NCBI GenBank assembly: GCA_035772735.1
Contig: JASDFA010000010.1
Span: forward strand, 28,831,501-28,895,500
Length of the DNA stretch: 64,000 nucleotides
DNA from: Datura wrightii
Lineage: Eukaryota; Streptophyta; Magnoliopsida; Solanales; Solanaceae
Direction: 5' to 3'
Positions within the stretch are counted from its first letter, which is position 1. The number at the start of each line of letters is the position of its first letter. Positions 1-12,204 of the stretch are shown one piece after another. A model generated the notes under the pieces. That model had not been told where the DNA came from, did no database searches, and saw only the letters and a program-made list of their open reading frames with translations. Made by a program: the position numbers and the translations under genes.

Positions 1-2655
1 CTTAATCCAGCAATGAAAGATGTGGTAAGGAAGGAAATAATCAAGTGGTTTGATGCAGGTGTAGTCTACCCAATTTTAGATAGTGAGTGGGTCAGTCCCG
101 TTCAATGTGTTCCTAAGAAAGGGGGGATGACTGTAATCACTAATGAGAAAAATGAGTTAATCCCTACACGAACCGTCACAGGTTGGCGAATTTGTATGGA
201 CTACCGAAAACTAAATGAAGCCACGAGGAAAGACCATTACCCCATTCCTTTTATTGACCAAATACTTGACAGGTTGGCAGGGCAGGAATATTATTGCTTC
301 CTCGATGGGTACTCCGGCTATAACCAAATAGCCATCGCTCCTGAGGATCAAGAGAAGACGACTTTCACCTGTCCTTATGGGACATATGCTTTCAGGCGGA
401 TGCCGTTTGGGTTATGCAACGCACCCGCCACATTCCAGAGATGCATGATGGCTATTTTCCATGACATGGTTGAAGATTTTGTTGAGGTATTTATGGATGA
501 TTTTTCTATTTTTGGTAATTCGTTTGCTACTTGTTTGCAGAATCTTGACATGGTGCTGGCTCGATGTGAAGAATCCAACCTTGTGTTAAACTAGGAGAAA
601 TGCCACTTCTTAGTGAAGGAGGGGATTGTCCTGGGCCACAAAGTGTCTAAAAAGGGGTTGGAAGTCGATCGTGCTAAAATTGAGGTTATTGAGAAATTGC
701 CACCACCAGTATCCGTGAAAGGTGTACGCAGTTTTCTGGGACATGCAGGATTCTACAGACGATTCATTAAAAACTTTTCCAACATTTCTAGACCGCTATG
801 CAGGCTTCTATAAAAGGAGGTCAAATTTGAATTAAACGATGACTGTGTTGTAGCATTTGAAAAGTTGAAGCAGAAATTGATAGAAGCACCCATACTTACC
901 TCTCCTGATTGGGAACAACCATTTGAGCTGATGTGTGATGCCAATGATGGGGCTGTGGGAGCTGTATTGGGACAAAGGAAGAATAGAGTTTTTCATTCTA
1001 TTTATTATGCAAGCAAGACACTGAATACGGCTCAGAGCAATTACACAGTCACAGAAAAGGAAATGCTAGCTCTGGTGTTTGCATTTGATAAGTTCCGGTC
1101 TTATTTGGTGGGTTTGAAAGTGGTGGTGTACACTGATCATGCAGCTATTCGATACCTATTCAACAAGAAAGATGCTAAGCCCAGATTGATCAGATGGATC
1201 TTATTGCTACAGGAGTTCGACCTTGAGATTAGAGACAGAAAGGGGAGTGAAAATCAGGTAGCAGATCACCTATCACGATTGGAGAGTCGGTCGCATGTGA
1301 TGGAAAGTGATGACATTAATGAGGACTTCCCAGATGAGCAACTATTGGCAGTGGGAGAAGCCAAAGTTCCCTGGTATGCTGACATAGTCAACTTGCTAGT
1401 GAGCGAAGTTTACCCACCTGAAGCAACAGACCAGCAAAGAAGAAAATTGAGGCATGACAGCCGATATTATGTATGGGATGAGCCATATTTGTTCAAGCAG
1501 GGACCAGACCAGGTGATGAGAAGATACATCCCAGAGAGTCAGATAGCAGAGGTGTTAAGGGGCTGCCATTCTTCGTTGTATAGAGGGCATCACGGAGGTG
1601 AGAGAACAGCACACAAGGTTCTTCAGTCCGGTTTCTTTTGGCCGACCTTGTTCAGAGATTCTATGGAGTGTGTAAAAATGTGTGATAGATGCCAGCGGAC
1701 AGGAACAATTGGCAGAAGACAAGAGATGCCTTTGCAGAACATACTGGAAGTTGAGCCCTTTGATGTATGGGGCATTGATTTCATGGGTCCATTCCCACCG
1801 TCATTTGGAAATCGTTACATCTTGGTAGCTGTAGATTATGTATCAAAATGGGTGGAAGCAATAGCTTGCCCCAGGAATGATAACAAGGTAGTAACGAAGT
1901 TTGTGAAGAAACACATTCTCACAAGGTTTGGGACACCCCGAGCAATTATCAGTGACGGAGGAGCTCATTTTGTCAATGCAAGCTTCAGGAAATTATTGGC
2001 TAAGTATGGGGTGCGCCATAAAGTGGCCACAGCATACCACCCACAAACTAGTGGGCAAGTAGAGGTGTCAAATAGGGAGGTAAAACAGATTCTTCAGAAA
2101 ACGGTGAACACACAACGGAATGATTGGTCTGGTAAACTTGATGATGCGTTGTGGGCCTACCGAACTGCTTATAAAACACCGATTGGAACGTCACCATACC
2201 GATTGGTCTATGGCAAAGCATGTCATCTCCCGGTTGAACTTGAGTATCGAGCTTTCTGGGCTGTCAGAAAGCTAAATATGGACTTAGAGCTGGCGGGTAA
2301 AAAGAGATTGATGCAGCTCAGCGAACTTGAGGAATTTCGCTGGCATGCCTATGAGAGTGCGAAGTACTACAAGGATAGAACCAAAAGATGGCACGACAAG
2401 CATGTGGTGCATCGCATTTTCGAACCAGGACAGAAAGTTTTGCTCTTTAATTCAAGATTGAAATTGTTTCCTAGTAAGCTGAGGTCTAAATGGTCTGGAC
2501 CGTTTGAAGTGGTGAGAATGACCCCTCACGGGGCGGTAGAATTGTGGCAAGAAGATAGGAGTGCTACTTTCTTGGTAAATGGGCAGAGATGCAAGCACTA
2601 CTGGGGGGATGACCATGATCGGGACAAATCGTCCATCCCCCTAGTAGATAAATGA
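1..2655 (+). pseudogene. pol: Athila-type pol: reverse transcriptase, RNase H, integrase
   Basis: One reading frame runs through the whole stretch. The RT part (1 to about 800) has the YRKLNEATRKDHYPIP fingers motif, the FRRMPFGLCNAPATFQR palm motif and the catalytic FMDD box near 495. RNase H (about 860-1290) carries MCDANDGAVG, EKEMLAL, YTDHAA and NQVADHLSRL, so its acidic residues are present. Integrase (about 1480-2655) has an HHCC zinc module ending CVKMCDRCQR and D,D,E residues in WGIDFMGPFP, ISDGGAHF and QVEVSNRE. The domain order converts template RNA to DNA and inserts it in the host chromosome. Two in-frame nonsense codons break the frame: TAG at 592-594, after the RT catalytic box, and TAA at 811-813, before RNase H. 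The remaining 596-codon RNase H-integrase frame is clean, which suggests a fairly young copy. There is no chromodomain at the C-terminus. Confidence 0.93.
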
Positions 2656-4011
2656 GCTTAAAGGACGTCGAGCCGCGACGTTAAACCAGGCGCTGCACGG
2701 GAGGCAACCTGTGAAAAATATATTTTTTCTTTTTCTCTTTCTTTAGTGTAAATTTTTTTATTTTATTTTATTTTCTTTTTCTTGACTAGGTTTAGATTTG
2801 CATTTTAATTAGTAATTTTTATTTTTTTTAGTAGGGAAATCTATTAATTTAACCAATTTTTGGTTAGTGAGGTGATTTTCAGGTATAACGGAGGAAAAAT
2901 ACATGGAATCGAGGAAACGAGGCGAGGTATGAAAAATAAAAATTATTCGTGAAACAGAGCACTGGCGCGTTGGCGCCGTGTCACAGAGGCAATGCTCCGC
3001 GTTGGCCTCCGTGACACGTTGAAGGCAAATCTGGATTTTTCAAAATTCCAGTAAGCCAACACGTTGGCTCCGTGTCACGGAGGAGGGGCTCCGCGTTACC
3101 CTCCGTGACACGTTGCCCTTATCCCAGTGCCGGGTCACACCGGGTTTCCGGGTGACCCGCGTGTTTCCTTTAAATAATAACCCCGATTTCGCCCCAAATT
3201 CCCCCATTCTCTCTTCCCTCCGCGACCAAACACCCATTCCCCTCCCCCAAGCGACGTGCCACGTTAATAGGCAAGGAAAACGTCAAGTTTCTTCGGTTCT
3301 TCAAATCCAAAGTATGTTTTCATCGTCTATCTCAAATTTTTGGCGATTTTTGTCAATTTTGGGCATGTGAGGTGAGATATATCACCCTAGGTAGAAATTA
3401 AACATGATGTGAATTATTTTGTGATTGATTATGTTCGGATTATTGTAGTTGACGTTTGAACTTATCGATTGAGTGAATAATACAATTTTGATTGTCGAAG
3501 TGTATTCTAGGGCTTGGGTTGTTGAATTTTAACTTGGACAACTTGATAGTTTGGTGAAAATTGATGCCGGGGTGTATTTATTATTTGAGATAAGTCGTGG
3601 TAAATGTTGTATAATTGTTGAGAGACGACGAATTCTTGAATTTTTGTGGGAAATTTCATAATGTATGAATTGGTTAGATTGTTTAGATTAGTTTGTATAT
3701 AAATTGTCTTTTTAGTTGTTGTTTTTAGTTTGTTGTTGTTTTATTGCGAAGTGCGATGGTTGAATTGCTAGCGATAGCAGGATTGGGAATTAGCTGTATG
3801 AAGTCTGAGTAGTACGCTAACCGTTATGCTGTCGAAATTTTGTTACGAACGCACTTAGCAATATGTGTATAGTTGTTTGTGTTTGGGTTTTTAAATAGAG
3901 CTATCCTTGCTGAAATTTTGTAAATATTGTTAAGGACTAAGTGTGGGGTAAATTTTGTGTAACCCAACCTTAGCCGAAGCTAACAACTATTTAGCTTAAT
4001 GTTGTGCTTGT
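2656..4011 (+). other. Athila spacer between pol and env-like ORF
   Basis: No credible coding frame. It starts with a poorly coding T-rich stretch (2700-2870), then a GC-rich block with two hairpins (2960-3120), then an AT-rich leader to the env-like ORF. The last bases contain CTAAC and an AG acceptor-like site just before the ORF start, as expected if the ORF is expressed from a spliced subgenomic RNA (inference). A polypurine-tract-like motif lies at 3938-3950. Confidence 0.6.
2960..3120 (+). repeat. Two GC-rich hairpins shared with the Athila LTR
   Basis: Hairpin one has 14-bp arms at 2977-2990 and 3005-3018 with one mismatch. Hairpin two has perfect 13-bp arms at 3071-3083 and 3100-3112. 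Both share the core CCTCCGTGACACG and a loop containing CTCCGCGTT. The same hairpin recurs inside the 3' LTR at 7603-7644. Confidence 0.85.
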
Positions 4012-4032
4012 TTGTGTAAACTAACAGGTACA

Positions 4033-5253
4033 ATGGCTAGCAGACAAGACAAAGGCAAGGGTGCCTCCACCTCAGGCACAGGAAGGAAGAGGATGAGACT
4101 GGGCACGGCAGTCCCAGTGGCACCCGCTGTTCCGCGCGGTCAACACCGCCGATACGGAACACGATGGGTCACCGATGAAGGGAAGAAATGGTATGCGAAG
4201 CACAAAGAAAACAAGTACTTCCCCGAGGAACATATTGCTAGGGAACCACTCGCACAGGAGTTCCCTCGCATTGTACAGAGGATTGAGGCAGCTGGGCTCA
4301 GATTTATTTTTCAGGAGCCCAAGGAGTACAACCTTCACTTGGTCCGGGAATTTTATGCCAACTGGAACCCGGCCATCAGAAGCCACACTATTAAAATCAG
4401 AGGGCAGATTGTCACTCTGGAACCCCAGCAGCTGAATGCCATCGTTGGAGCGCGGGACACAGACGCCCACGTTCTCCGCCAGCTCAACATCACCCCACCG
4501 TACGCCGACATCAGACGTACGTTGTGTGGGGCTCGATCCACAGCCCAATGGAGTAGACACAAAGAGAGGGGTTACCACCAGACTCTGCCTTATTCGCAGC
4601 TGAATAGGGAGGCTAGAATCTGGCTAAAAATTGTGTGTTCGTGTTTGATCTCGAGAGTTCATATGACAGACGTGACCCGGGACCGTGTCTGCTTGGTGTA
4701 TGCCCTTATGAAAGGGCTTGAGATTAATGTGGGGGCGGTCATAATATCCGCCATGAAGAGAGCCAGACTACACCAGGGCCACAGATAAGGGTTTGGCGGA
4801 CTCATCACCACCTTCCTCCGAGGCCTCGACGTTGAGGAAGAAGCCTTGGATTATATTCCGCAGTTGGAGCGGAGGGCCCTCGACGTGACAAAGACTAAGG
4901 CCCCTGACACTACACACGGACCGGTGCTGACTTTGGGCGAGCGACATGCTCGTGACGATCAGTACATGGCCCGTATGTTCGGCATGCAGATGCTGCAGCT
5001 ACGGATTGGTAGGAGACCAGCCACCGAGGAGGAGTTATGGCGGTTGGAGCTGGACTACCCCTTTGGCGAGAACGCCAGAGCCTTATGTAAGGTGGGGCCA
5101 GCCTTTGTGGAGCCGACTAATGACGACGTCCCTAGTGATGAGGAGAAACGTCGTGAGGACTCCGATGTGGAGTTCGATGACGACGATGGAGCCGATTCAG
5201 ACATGGGAGACGAGGCCGCAGCACCGGATGAGGAAGTCGAATATTTCAACTAA
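4033..5253 (+). pseudogene. Env-position ORF of Athila element (putative plant transposon protein type)
   Basis: The ORF starts at the ATG at 4033, chosen over the ATG at 4012 because an acceptor-like CTAACAG lies between them. It runs about 406 codons in one frame with a single TAA at 4786-4788. The N-terminus is basic and low-complexity (RQDKGKGAS), the middle is a globular region with PEEHIAREPLAQEFPRI and NWNPAIRS, and the C-terminus is strongly acidic (EFDDDDGADSDMGDE). I recognise the middle as the kind found in plant Athila-group env-like ORFs. I see no signal peptide or clear transmembrane segment, so a membrane-fusion role is unsupported. Its function is unknown; the acidic tail and basic start suggest nucleic-acid or protein binding (inference). 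Confidence 0.7.
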
Positions 5254-7165
5254 GCAGGGAGTTCCACCACCCAAAATTTTGTGCTTTGTATTGTTGTGAA
5301 CACTGGGGACAGTGTTCGATTTAAGTGTGGGGTGGGGAGTAGTTAGGTGCTGGGTCATAGGCTCTAAATTGCTGTATAATTTTTCCTTGACGTTTATGTA
5401 TGTCCGTGCTTTCCCTGTTGTGGTGAACTGATTTGCGATTTATGTGTATATATTTGTTTGTGGCTAATGATGTGTGTGCTTTGAAAGTTAGGTTGCTAGT
5501 GTAAATATTTTGTTAATTTTGTAAATATTTTTTTCTCTATCGACATGATCGATATTTTTCAAAATTTTTGCGAAAATATTTTGCACTTGTAAATATTTCC
5601 TTTCTATCGAAAGGATCGATGTGTTGCAAATTTTTTTTTTGCGATTTTTATTTTTGGGCTTCTCAGAGTTTGTTTTCGGTTCTTTTACCGAGAATAGTCC
5701 CATTGAACCGATGTCATAGTTAGTGACCATTCCCTATGATGGATGGATGACGACCGTCTTAAGGGAAATGTAGTCGGTAGGAGTAGGATTTTTATTTGTT
5801 TTTTTTTAGTTTTCTTTGGTGGATTGCATCAATAAACTATAGTTGCTTATGGTTGCTAAAATTTCGTTGCGTGTTGTAATTGATGTTCAAAACGTGAAAA
5901 TGATTCGTTTGAAAGCATGCAATTCTGTAAATATGTTGAGTTACCTAGGCTATAGAATTTGGTTCATTATGATTGAGGCTTAATCTTGAATTCATGTAAT
6001 TGACTAATTAAAGAGTCTGTGAATGCATCTTGATTCGAGCATGTGCATGAAGTGTGAGTGAGGTTTTGTTATTCCATGTCATTGTGAATTGTCTAGAACT
6101 TGCCTGGTGTGTATACGAAGCGAAATGAAGGAGGTGTAGTGTTGTAAAGGATGTAGGCATTTCATTGTTTTAACCGATAGTTTCCATTTTTTTTCTTGTC
6201 AAATTCTACCTTTTTATATGTTGTATACCCTAGTCAGCCCGTTGAGCCTTTAACCGATTTTTTTCTTTTGTCCAAAATTGTATGAACTAAGCTTTATTCC
6301 TTCTTTTCATTAGCCTTAAAGTCTTTAAGAAGCTCTTAAGCGCTTACAAAGAACAGAAAATGTTTCCCAAAGTGTTAAAGAGTGAAAAGAGTTAAAAGAA
6401 AAGAAAAGCAAAGTGAGGAAAGAAAAGATGATGTTGAAGAGGCACTAGTTGTAATTAAATGATAGGGAGGGTACATGAAAACCCTCTGTTTTGTGTCGTG
6501 TGCCTGATGAAATGGGCTGTATGAAAGTAAACCATCATGAATGGGAGAAAAAGAGAAAAGAGAGGAACAATGTCCATGAGTCGATGGGAATGAGTTGAAA
6601 AGGCGCTTAAGGAGGCTAGCGACTATTATTGGCTAATCCAATATATATATATATACTAGATCCATAGCCCCGTTACAACCCATTAAAAGTCCTATTTGAT
6701 CCTATATTGCATTTCTTTATATTAGTGAAGTAATACACTAAAGGCAAGCCTATGGGTCATGACATGATGCATGTGAATTCTTTTGGGAGAGAGAGGGAAA
6801 TTAATTTTTATATGCCCCCACTTGCATGTTTGTGTGTTGCACGAACAAAAATGGGAAGTTTCTCTCGAGTTGTGAGGGTACATGCTTGATGAAAGATTGA
6901 TTTTCGTGTTGGATTTCTTGATTAGTTGATTTGCATGAGTTTGCCGATATCAAGAATCAATTCTTAAAAGTCTAGGAAGCCTTGATGTATTAAAGGTCAT
7001 TGTATTGTACAACCAAGCATGTTTTCTTGATGATTTGCGAAAATTGAATAATCGGTATGACCGAAGCGTAAATTGTTGCACCATAGTGACGAAGGTTGGG
7101 ATGTAATTTGCATGATTTGTGTATGTGTTGTTCGAGGACGAACAAGGATTTAAGTGTGGGGTAAG
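5254..7165 (+). other. Athila 3' untranslated region and polypurine tract
   Basis: There are 1.9 kb without a supported gene. It contains a polypurine-tract-like copy at 5322-5333, an imperfect direct duplication at about 5510-5640 built around TGTAAATATTT and ATCGAT, an A/G-rich stretch at 6350-6440 and a short (TA)n at about 6642-6656. The functional tract is taken as the purine-rich run ending at 7165, directly before the LTR. Confidence 0.75.
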
Positions 7166-8622
7166 TGATCTTGGGCAGATTTATATGCCCAAGTGATACT
7201 CAAACGTATCATTTTTACCTTGTTTGTTGTGCAATGTGTAAATAATATCATGTAATTGGTAATAAAATGCGAATTTATACTAACCAACATGATTAGCATT
7301 TGTTTTGCAGGAAAATGTAATTTTTAGGAGCTAAAATGCGTGTTGGAACTATGTCGGAGTTGGACTTGGATGCGAGCGTGGAAAAGACCTTGGAATGTAG
7401 GATTTACAGGGGTGCCGCGATGGCTCCGTGCCACGCTACCATCGCGGTAGCACACTGCCTGGGCATGAATTAAATTGGCAATTTCCAGTGTGCCTGCGCG
7501 TCAGCTCTGTGGCACGGAGATAGGCCTCCGCGATGGCCTCCGTGCCACGTTGAGGTTAATTATCCGGACCCTGCAAATTCCAGAGAGGGTCCGCGTCCAC
7601 GCCGTGTCACAGAGGCAGTGCTCCGCGTTGGCCTCCGTGACACGTTGCTTGTTATTCCGGGAAAAATTTCCCACTAGTATAAATAGCACACTTAGGTTTA
7701 TTTTTAATCTGTTTTTAGTTTTTAGACTGAGTTCAGAAGTGGATAGCAGGAACGTGGGTTAGTAGCAGTTGAAGAACAAAAAAGCTAAGAGTTTTCTTCT
7801 CTTCCTTTCTTCTTTCCTTCAATTGTATGCATGATTTACACTCATTTTAGGATGATTAATCCAAGAATGAGTGGCTAATTCCCTTTCTTGCTGAGGTTTT
7901 GAACTTGTGTAATGAATTTTGATGATAATTGATATGGTTTCTTCTTCTTCTTGCATGTTGTTCTATTAATTCTTGTTCTTACTACATTATTGATTGGCCA
8001 ACATTAATGTATATCTAAAAAGTCCAATTTCACTCGAGAGAGCAAGAAATTGGAAAGTTGTGAATTAATAGGGTATTGTTCTTAACTTGATTTGGGAAAA
8101 TTGGGTTTTGATGTGCTTTCTTGATAGAAATATACTTGAAAGCCGTATTAGTCAACTTAGGAACCGGAATTGTAGTGCTAGGTCATAAATTGCATTTGAT
8201 CACAAAAATGTAGACGGATGGTTTATGATTCTAAAGTGAAATTAAATACGAAAGTTTTAATTTCTAGGCAAACGTTCTTGGCTAGCAACATGAGGAAGAG
8301 GATAACCAAATTATCATGATTATCAAGTTCATTACTCGTTCTTAACCTTGGCATGTTCATATCCATTGTCTATATTCAAAAGTAATTAGTTGTGATTAAT
8401 TGTAGTATACATATAGTTTAGAAACCAAAACTCAAAATAACTCTTGGTTGCATTGTTGTTAACATAATTAGGAATAGAATAGAGATATAGTAAACTAGAC
8501 AATTTTACGTATCTTGAGCAGCCTCCTTGGATCGATACTTGGCTACTTAGCCACTTTATTACTTGTTTGACCACGTGCACTTGCGTGCCGGTTTTTAATA
8601 TATACCGAGCAGACCGCGAACA
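7166..8622 (+). repeat. Athila 3' LTR (1457 bp)
   Basis: It begins TGATCTTGGGC right after the polypurine tract and ends GCGAACA. An LTR-like sequence of the opposite strand at 34571-35932 has the same start, the same flanking purine tract and a matching end region (GTGCACTTGCGTG here), which supports both boundaries. It contains two GC-rich hairpins (arms 7509-7519 with 7538-7548, and 7603-7616 with 7631-7644) directly upstream of a TATA box. Confidence 0.85.
7678..7685 (+). promoter_or_regulatory. TATA box of the Athila LTR promoter
   Basis: TATAAATA about 35 bp downstream of the second hairpin, in the first half of the LTR as expected for the end of U3. No experimental start site is known from the sequence. 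Confidence 0.6.
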
Positions 8623-11600
8623 AGCCACATTGTCCTTCATGACTCCTTACATTGCTATTAGCCTTGGAGTTAGTCTCGAGACCTTATCAGAACCGTTTTC
8701 AGTTTCTACCCCAGTTAGTGATTCAGTCGTAACTAGATGAGTATATAGAGGGTGTGTTTCATAAGGTTACCTTCGGAGATTTGGTAGAGTTAGCCATGAC
8801 TGACTTTGATGTTATTCTTGGTATGGATTGGTTGTTTGCATGTTATGCCTCGATTAATTATAGGACCCATACCATGGAGTTTCATTTTTCGGGTGAGTAA
8901 GCTTTGGAGTGGAAGGGTAGTTAAGCAGTGCTAGCAGGTTGATTTATTTCCTATCTTAAGGTTAGGAAGATGATCTCTATGGGGTGTATTTACCACCTAG
9001 TTAGGGTTAAGGATATGGAGTCCGAGACCCCAACTATTCAGTTAGTTTTGGTGGTGTGTGAATATCCAGAGATGTTTCCCGAGGATTTTCCAGGTGTTCC
9101 TCCGAAAAGGGATATTGATTTCAGTATTGATCTATTTCTAGATATGCAACCTATTTCTATCCCTCCTTACAGGATTGCTCCAGCCGAGCTAATGGAATTA
9201 AAGGATCAATTAAAGGATTTGTTGGATAAGGCCTTCATTAGACTGAGCCAGTCTTTATGGGGTGCACCAGTTCTATTTGTTCAGAAGAAGGACTGTTCCC
9301 TTCGCATGTGTATTGACTATCGGTAGTTGAACAAGGTTACCGTTAAGAATAGGTACCCATTACTAGGATCGATGATTTGTTTGACACTTCAGGGTGCCAA
9401 GTGCTTCTCCAAGATCAATCTCAGGCTCGGGTATCACCAGCTTAGAGTTTGGGAGAGTGACATCCCGAAGACTGCTTTCAGGACTCGGTATGGTCACTAC
9501 GAATTTGTTGTTATGTCTTTTGGGCTAACCAATGCTCCTGCATCTTTTATGGATCTAATGAACATGGTGTTCAAGGCATATTTGTATATGTTCATGATTG
9601 TGTTCATCGACGACATTCTTGTATACTCCCGGAGCGATGAGGAGCATGCCACTTATTTGAGGATAGTGCTGCAAACCCTCAAGAATCGTCAGATGTATGC
9701 AAAGTATAGTAAGTTTGAATTTTTGCTAAACACGGTAGCATTCCTGGGACATGTAGTATCAAGCAAAGGCACAAGGGTAGATTCCTAGAAGATTGAAGCG
9801 GTGAAGAATTGGCCTAGACAGGGAAATCCTTCAGAAATTAGGAGTTTCTTGGGCTTAGCAAGCTACAACCAAAGATTTGTTGAGGGATTTTCATCAATTG
9901 CGGCCCCATTGACCATGTTGACTCTGAAAAAAGGTAAAATTCCAATGGTCGGATGCTTGTGAGAAAAGCTTCAAAGGGTTGAAGACCCGACTCACTTCAG
10001 TACCAGTGTTGACCTTACCCAAGGATACGAGGGCTTCGTTATCTATTGTGATTCTTCGAGAGTCGTACTAGGATGTATGTTGATGCAGCATGGGAAGGTA
10101 ATAGCATATGCCTCGAGATAGCTAAAAGTTCATGAAAAGAATTACCCAACCCATGATCTTGAGTTGGCCGCGGTGGTGTTTGCATTGAAGATATGGCGGC
10201 ATTACTTGTATGGGGTCCACGTGGATGTATTTACGGATCACAGGAGCTTGCAATATGTGTTCACATAGAAGGATCTAAATCTTTGGCAAAAGAGAAGGTT
10301 GTAATAGGAGTATGACATGAGTGTCCTTTACCACCCAGGCAAGGCTCTTTTGGCTGTGGATGCGCTTAGTAGACTCTCCATGGAAAGTGTGTCCCACGTG
10401 GATGAGGGAAGGAAGGAGTTCGTGAAGGATGTCCACCGACTCGCAAGGCTGAGAGTTAGATTGATCAATTCGACCGATGGCAGTGTTTTTGTACATTACG
10501 GGTCAGAATCGTCCTTGGTGGTTGATGTTAAAACCAGGAAAGATAAGGATCCAATATTGAGGAAGCTGAAGGAGGCGGTGCGGAGTCAAAAGGTGGAGGT
10601 ATTCTCCTTAGGGGGAGAGAGTGTGCTACAATACCAGGGTCGACTATGTGTTCCCGACGTCGAGAATTTGAGAGTTCGGATATTGCATGAGACACATGGT
10701 ACCAGATATTCTATTCATCTAGGATACACAAAAATGTATCGGGATTTATGAGAATTCTATTGGTGGGATGATATGAAGAAAGATATTGCGGAGTTCGTAG
10801 CAAAATATCCAAACTGCTAACAAGTTAAAGTCGAGCATCAAAGGTCGGGAGGTGTACTTCAGGATATCAGCATCCCCACTTGGAAGTGGGAAGAGATTAA
10901 TATGGATTTTTTTACAGGCCTACCTCGTATTCGCTGACACTATGACTCCATTTGGGTGGTGGTGGACAGGCTAACTAAGGCGGCACACTTCCTACCAGTC
11001 AAGACCACAGATTCAGTGGATGATTATGCTAAGTTGTATATTCGGGATTTGGTTCGACTTCATGGAGAACCGGTGTCTTTATCATAGACCGAGGTACTTA
11101 GTTTAACTATCAATTCTAGCGTTCTTTTCAAAAAGGACTTGGGACGCAGGTTAAGCTTAGTACAACCTTCCATCCGCAAACAGACGGCCAGGCAGAATGA
11201 ACCATTCAGACCCTTAAGGATATGTTGAGGGCATGTGTTATGGATTTTAAAGGTAGTTGGGATGATCATTTTCCCTTGATCGAGTTTGCTTATAATAACA
11301 GTTACCACTCCAGTATCCCGATGGCACTATTAGAGGCACTTTACAGGCGGAGGTGTAGATCTCCCATCAGATGGTTCAAGGTTGGTGAGGCAACTATTAT
11401 AGGACCAGATTCGGTTCATGAGGTGATGGTGAAGGTTTAGGTTATAAGGGACTGATTGAAAACTGCTCAGAGTCATCAGAAATCGTATGCTGATGTGAGG
11501 AGAAGAGATTTGGAGTTTGATATGGACGACTGGGTATTTCTAAAGGTATCTCCAATGAAAGGAGTCATGCGGTTCAGAAAGAAAGGTAAACTGAGTCCCT

Positions 11601-11959
11601 GCTATGTTGGCCCCTACCGGGTTGTGAGAAGAGTTGGTAAGGTGTCGTATGATTTGTACTTACCCTCGGAGCTATATTCGGTTCATCCCATATTTCATTT
11701 GTCACTTTTGAAGAAGTGCTTGGGTGATCTAGACTTGGTAGTTCCGGCAGACAGCATTGGAGTGAAGGAAAGCCTCAATTATGAAGAAATTCTCGTTAAA
11801 ATCTTTGATCAGCAGGTTTGGAGGTTGAGGAACAAAGAAGTAGCTTCAGTTAAAGTATTATGGGGAAATCAGCATGTTAAAGGAGCTAAGTGGGAAGCCG
11901 AAGCTGATAGGATAGCTAAATACCCTCATTTGTTCCCTACCGGCTCAGTTTCAATTTGA
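8623..11959 (+). pseudogene. pol: Tekay-like pol: protease tail, RT, RNase H, integrase, chromodomain
   Basis: The fragment opens with the protease sequence ATLSFMTPYIA; its catalytic DPG lay upstream of the Athila insertion. RT (about 9180-9790) keeps WGAPVLFVQKKD, the palm motif VVMSFGLTNAPASF and the catalytic FIDDILVYS. RNase H follows (CDSSRVVLGC, ELAAVVFALKIWRHYLYG, ALSRLSMES). Integrase starts near 10670 and its zinc module ends AKYPNC, with the first paired cysteine replaced by tyrosine. The chromodomain-like tail ends KYPHLFPTGS near 11945. Many lesions are visible: stops at 9324-9326 and 9786-9788, frameshifts near 9930 and after about 11080 where the second catalytic Asp region should be, and further stops in RNase H and integrase. 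It is an old, dead copy. Confidence 0.92.
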
Positions 11960-12204
11960 GATACAAGTTTTTCCCTAAACCTTTAATCAGCTTTTCCCTT
12001 TCAGTTCATGTGTAGAAGTTTGTTTTATGATATGGTAAATGATGTGATGTCTAAATTCAGTTTAGCTATGTGGTTCCTTTCGGAGGTAGTCATTCTATCA
12101 GATTTTGACTTAAATGATTGGTAAACGTATTTGGTGATAGCTTGTTTCAGAGTTTTCTGCATGTTTCTAACATTCGCGGATGAATTTTTCCAAGGGGGAG
12201 ATAT
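11960..12204 (+). other. 3' UTR and polypurine tract of the Tekay-like element
   Basis: Short noncoding stretch after the pol stop. The purine run CAAGGGGGAGATAT at 12191-12204 touches the LTR start and is the plus-strand primer. The same purine tract, reverse complemented, sits beside the LTRs at 20346, 26807 and 50123, and directly before 46179 on the plus strand. Confidence 0.85.

Larger units (their letters stand above)
1..8622 (+). mobile_element. Athila-type Ty3/Gypsy retrotransposon, 5' part outside window
   Basis: The order is pol (RT, RNase H, integrase), a long spacer, an env-position ORF, a 1.9-kb UTR, a polypurine tract and a 3' LTR. An extra ORF after integrase and the lack of a chromodomain are typical of the Athila group of plant Ty3/Gypsy elements. 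The right end is placed at 8622: the LTR ends in CA and is followed by AGCCA, after which a Tekay-like protease reading frame continues, so this element inserted inside another one. The left end, gag, protease, primer site and 5' LTR lie outside the window, so the target duplication cannot be confirmed. Confidence 0.9.

Noticed and set aside
3040..3370. Small ORFs on both strands over the GC-rich hairpins
   Set aside because: They follow the inverted repeats and have no conserved protein features.
4072..4578. 168-codon minus-strand ORF
   Set aside because: Antisense shadow of the env-position ORF, with no motif of its own.
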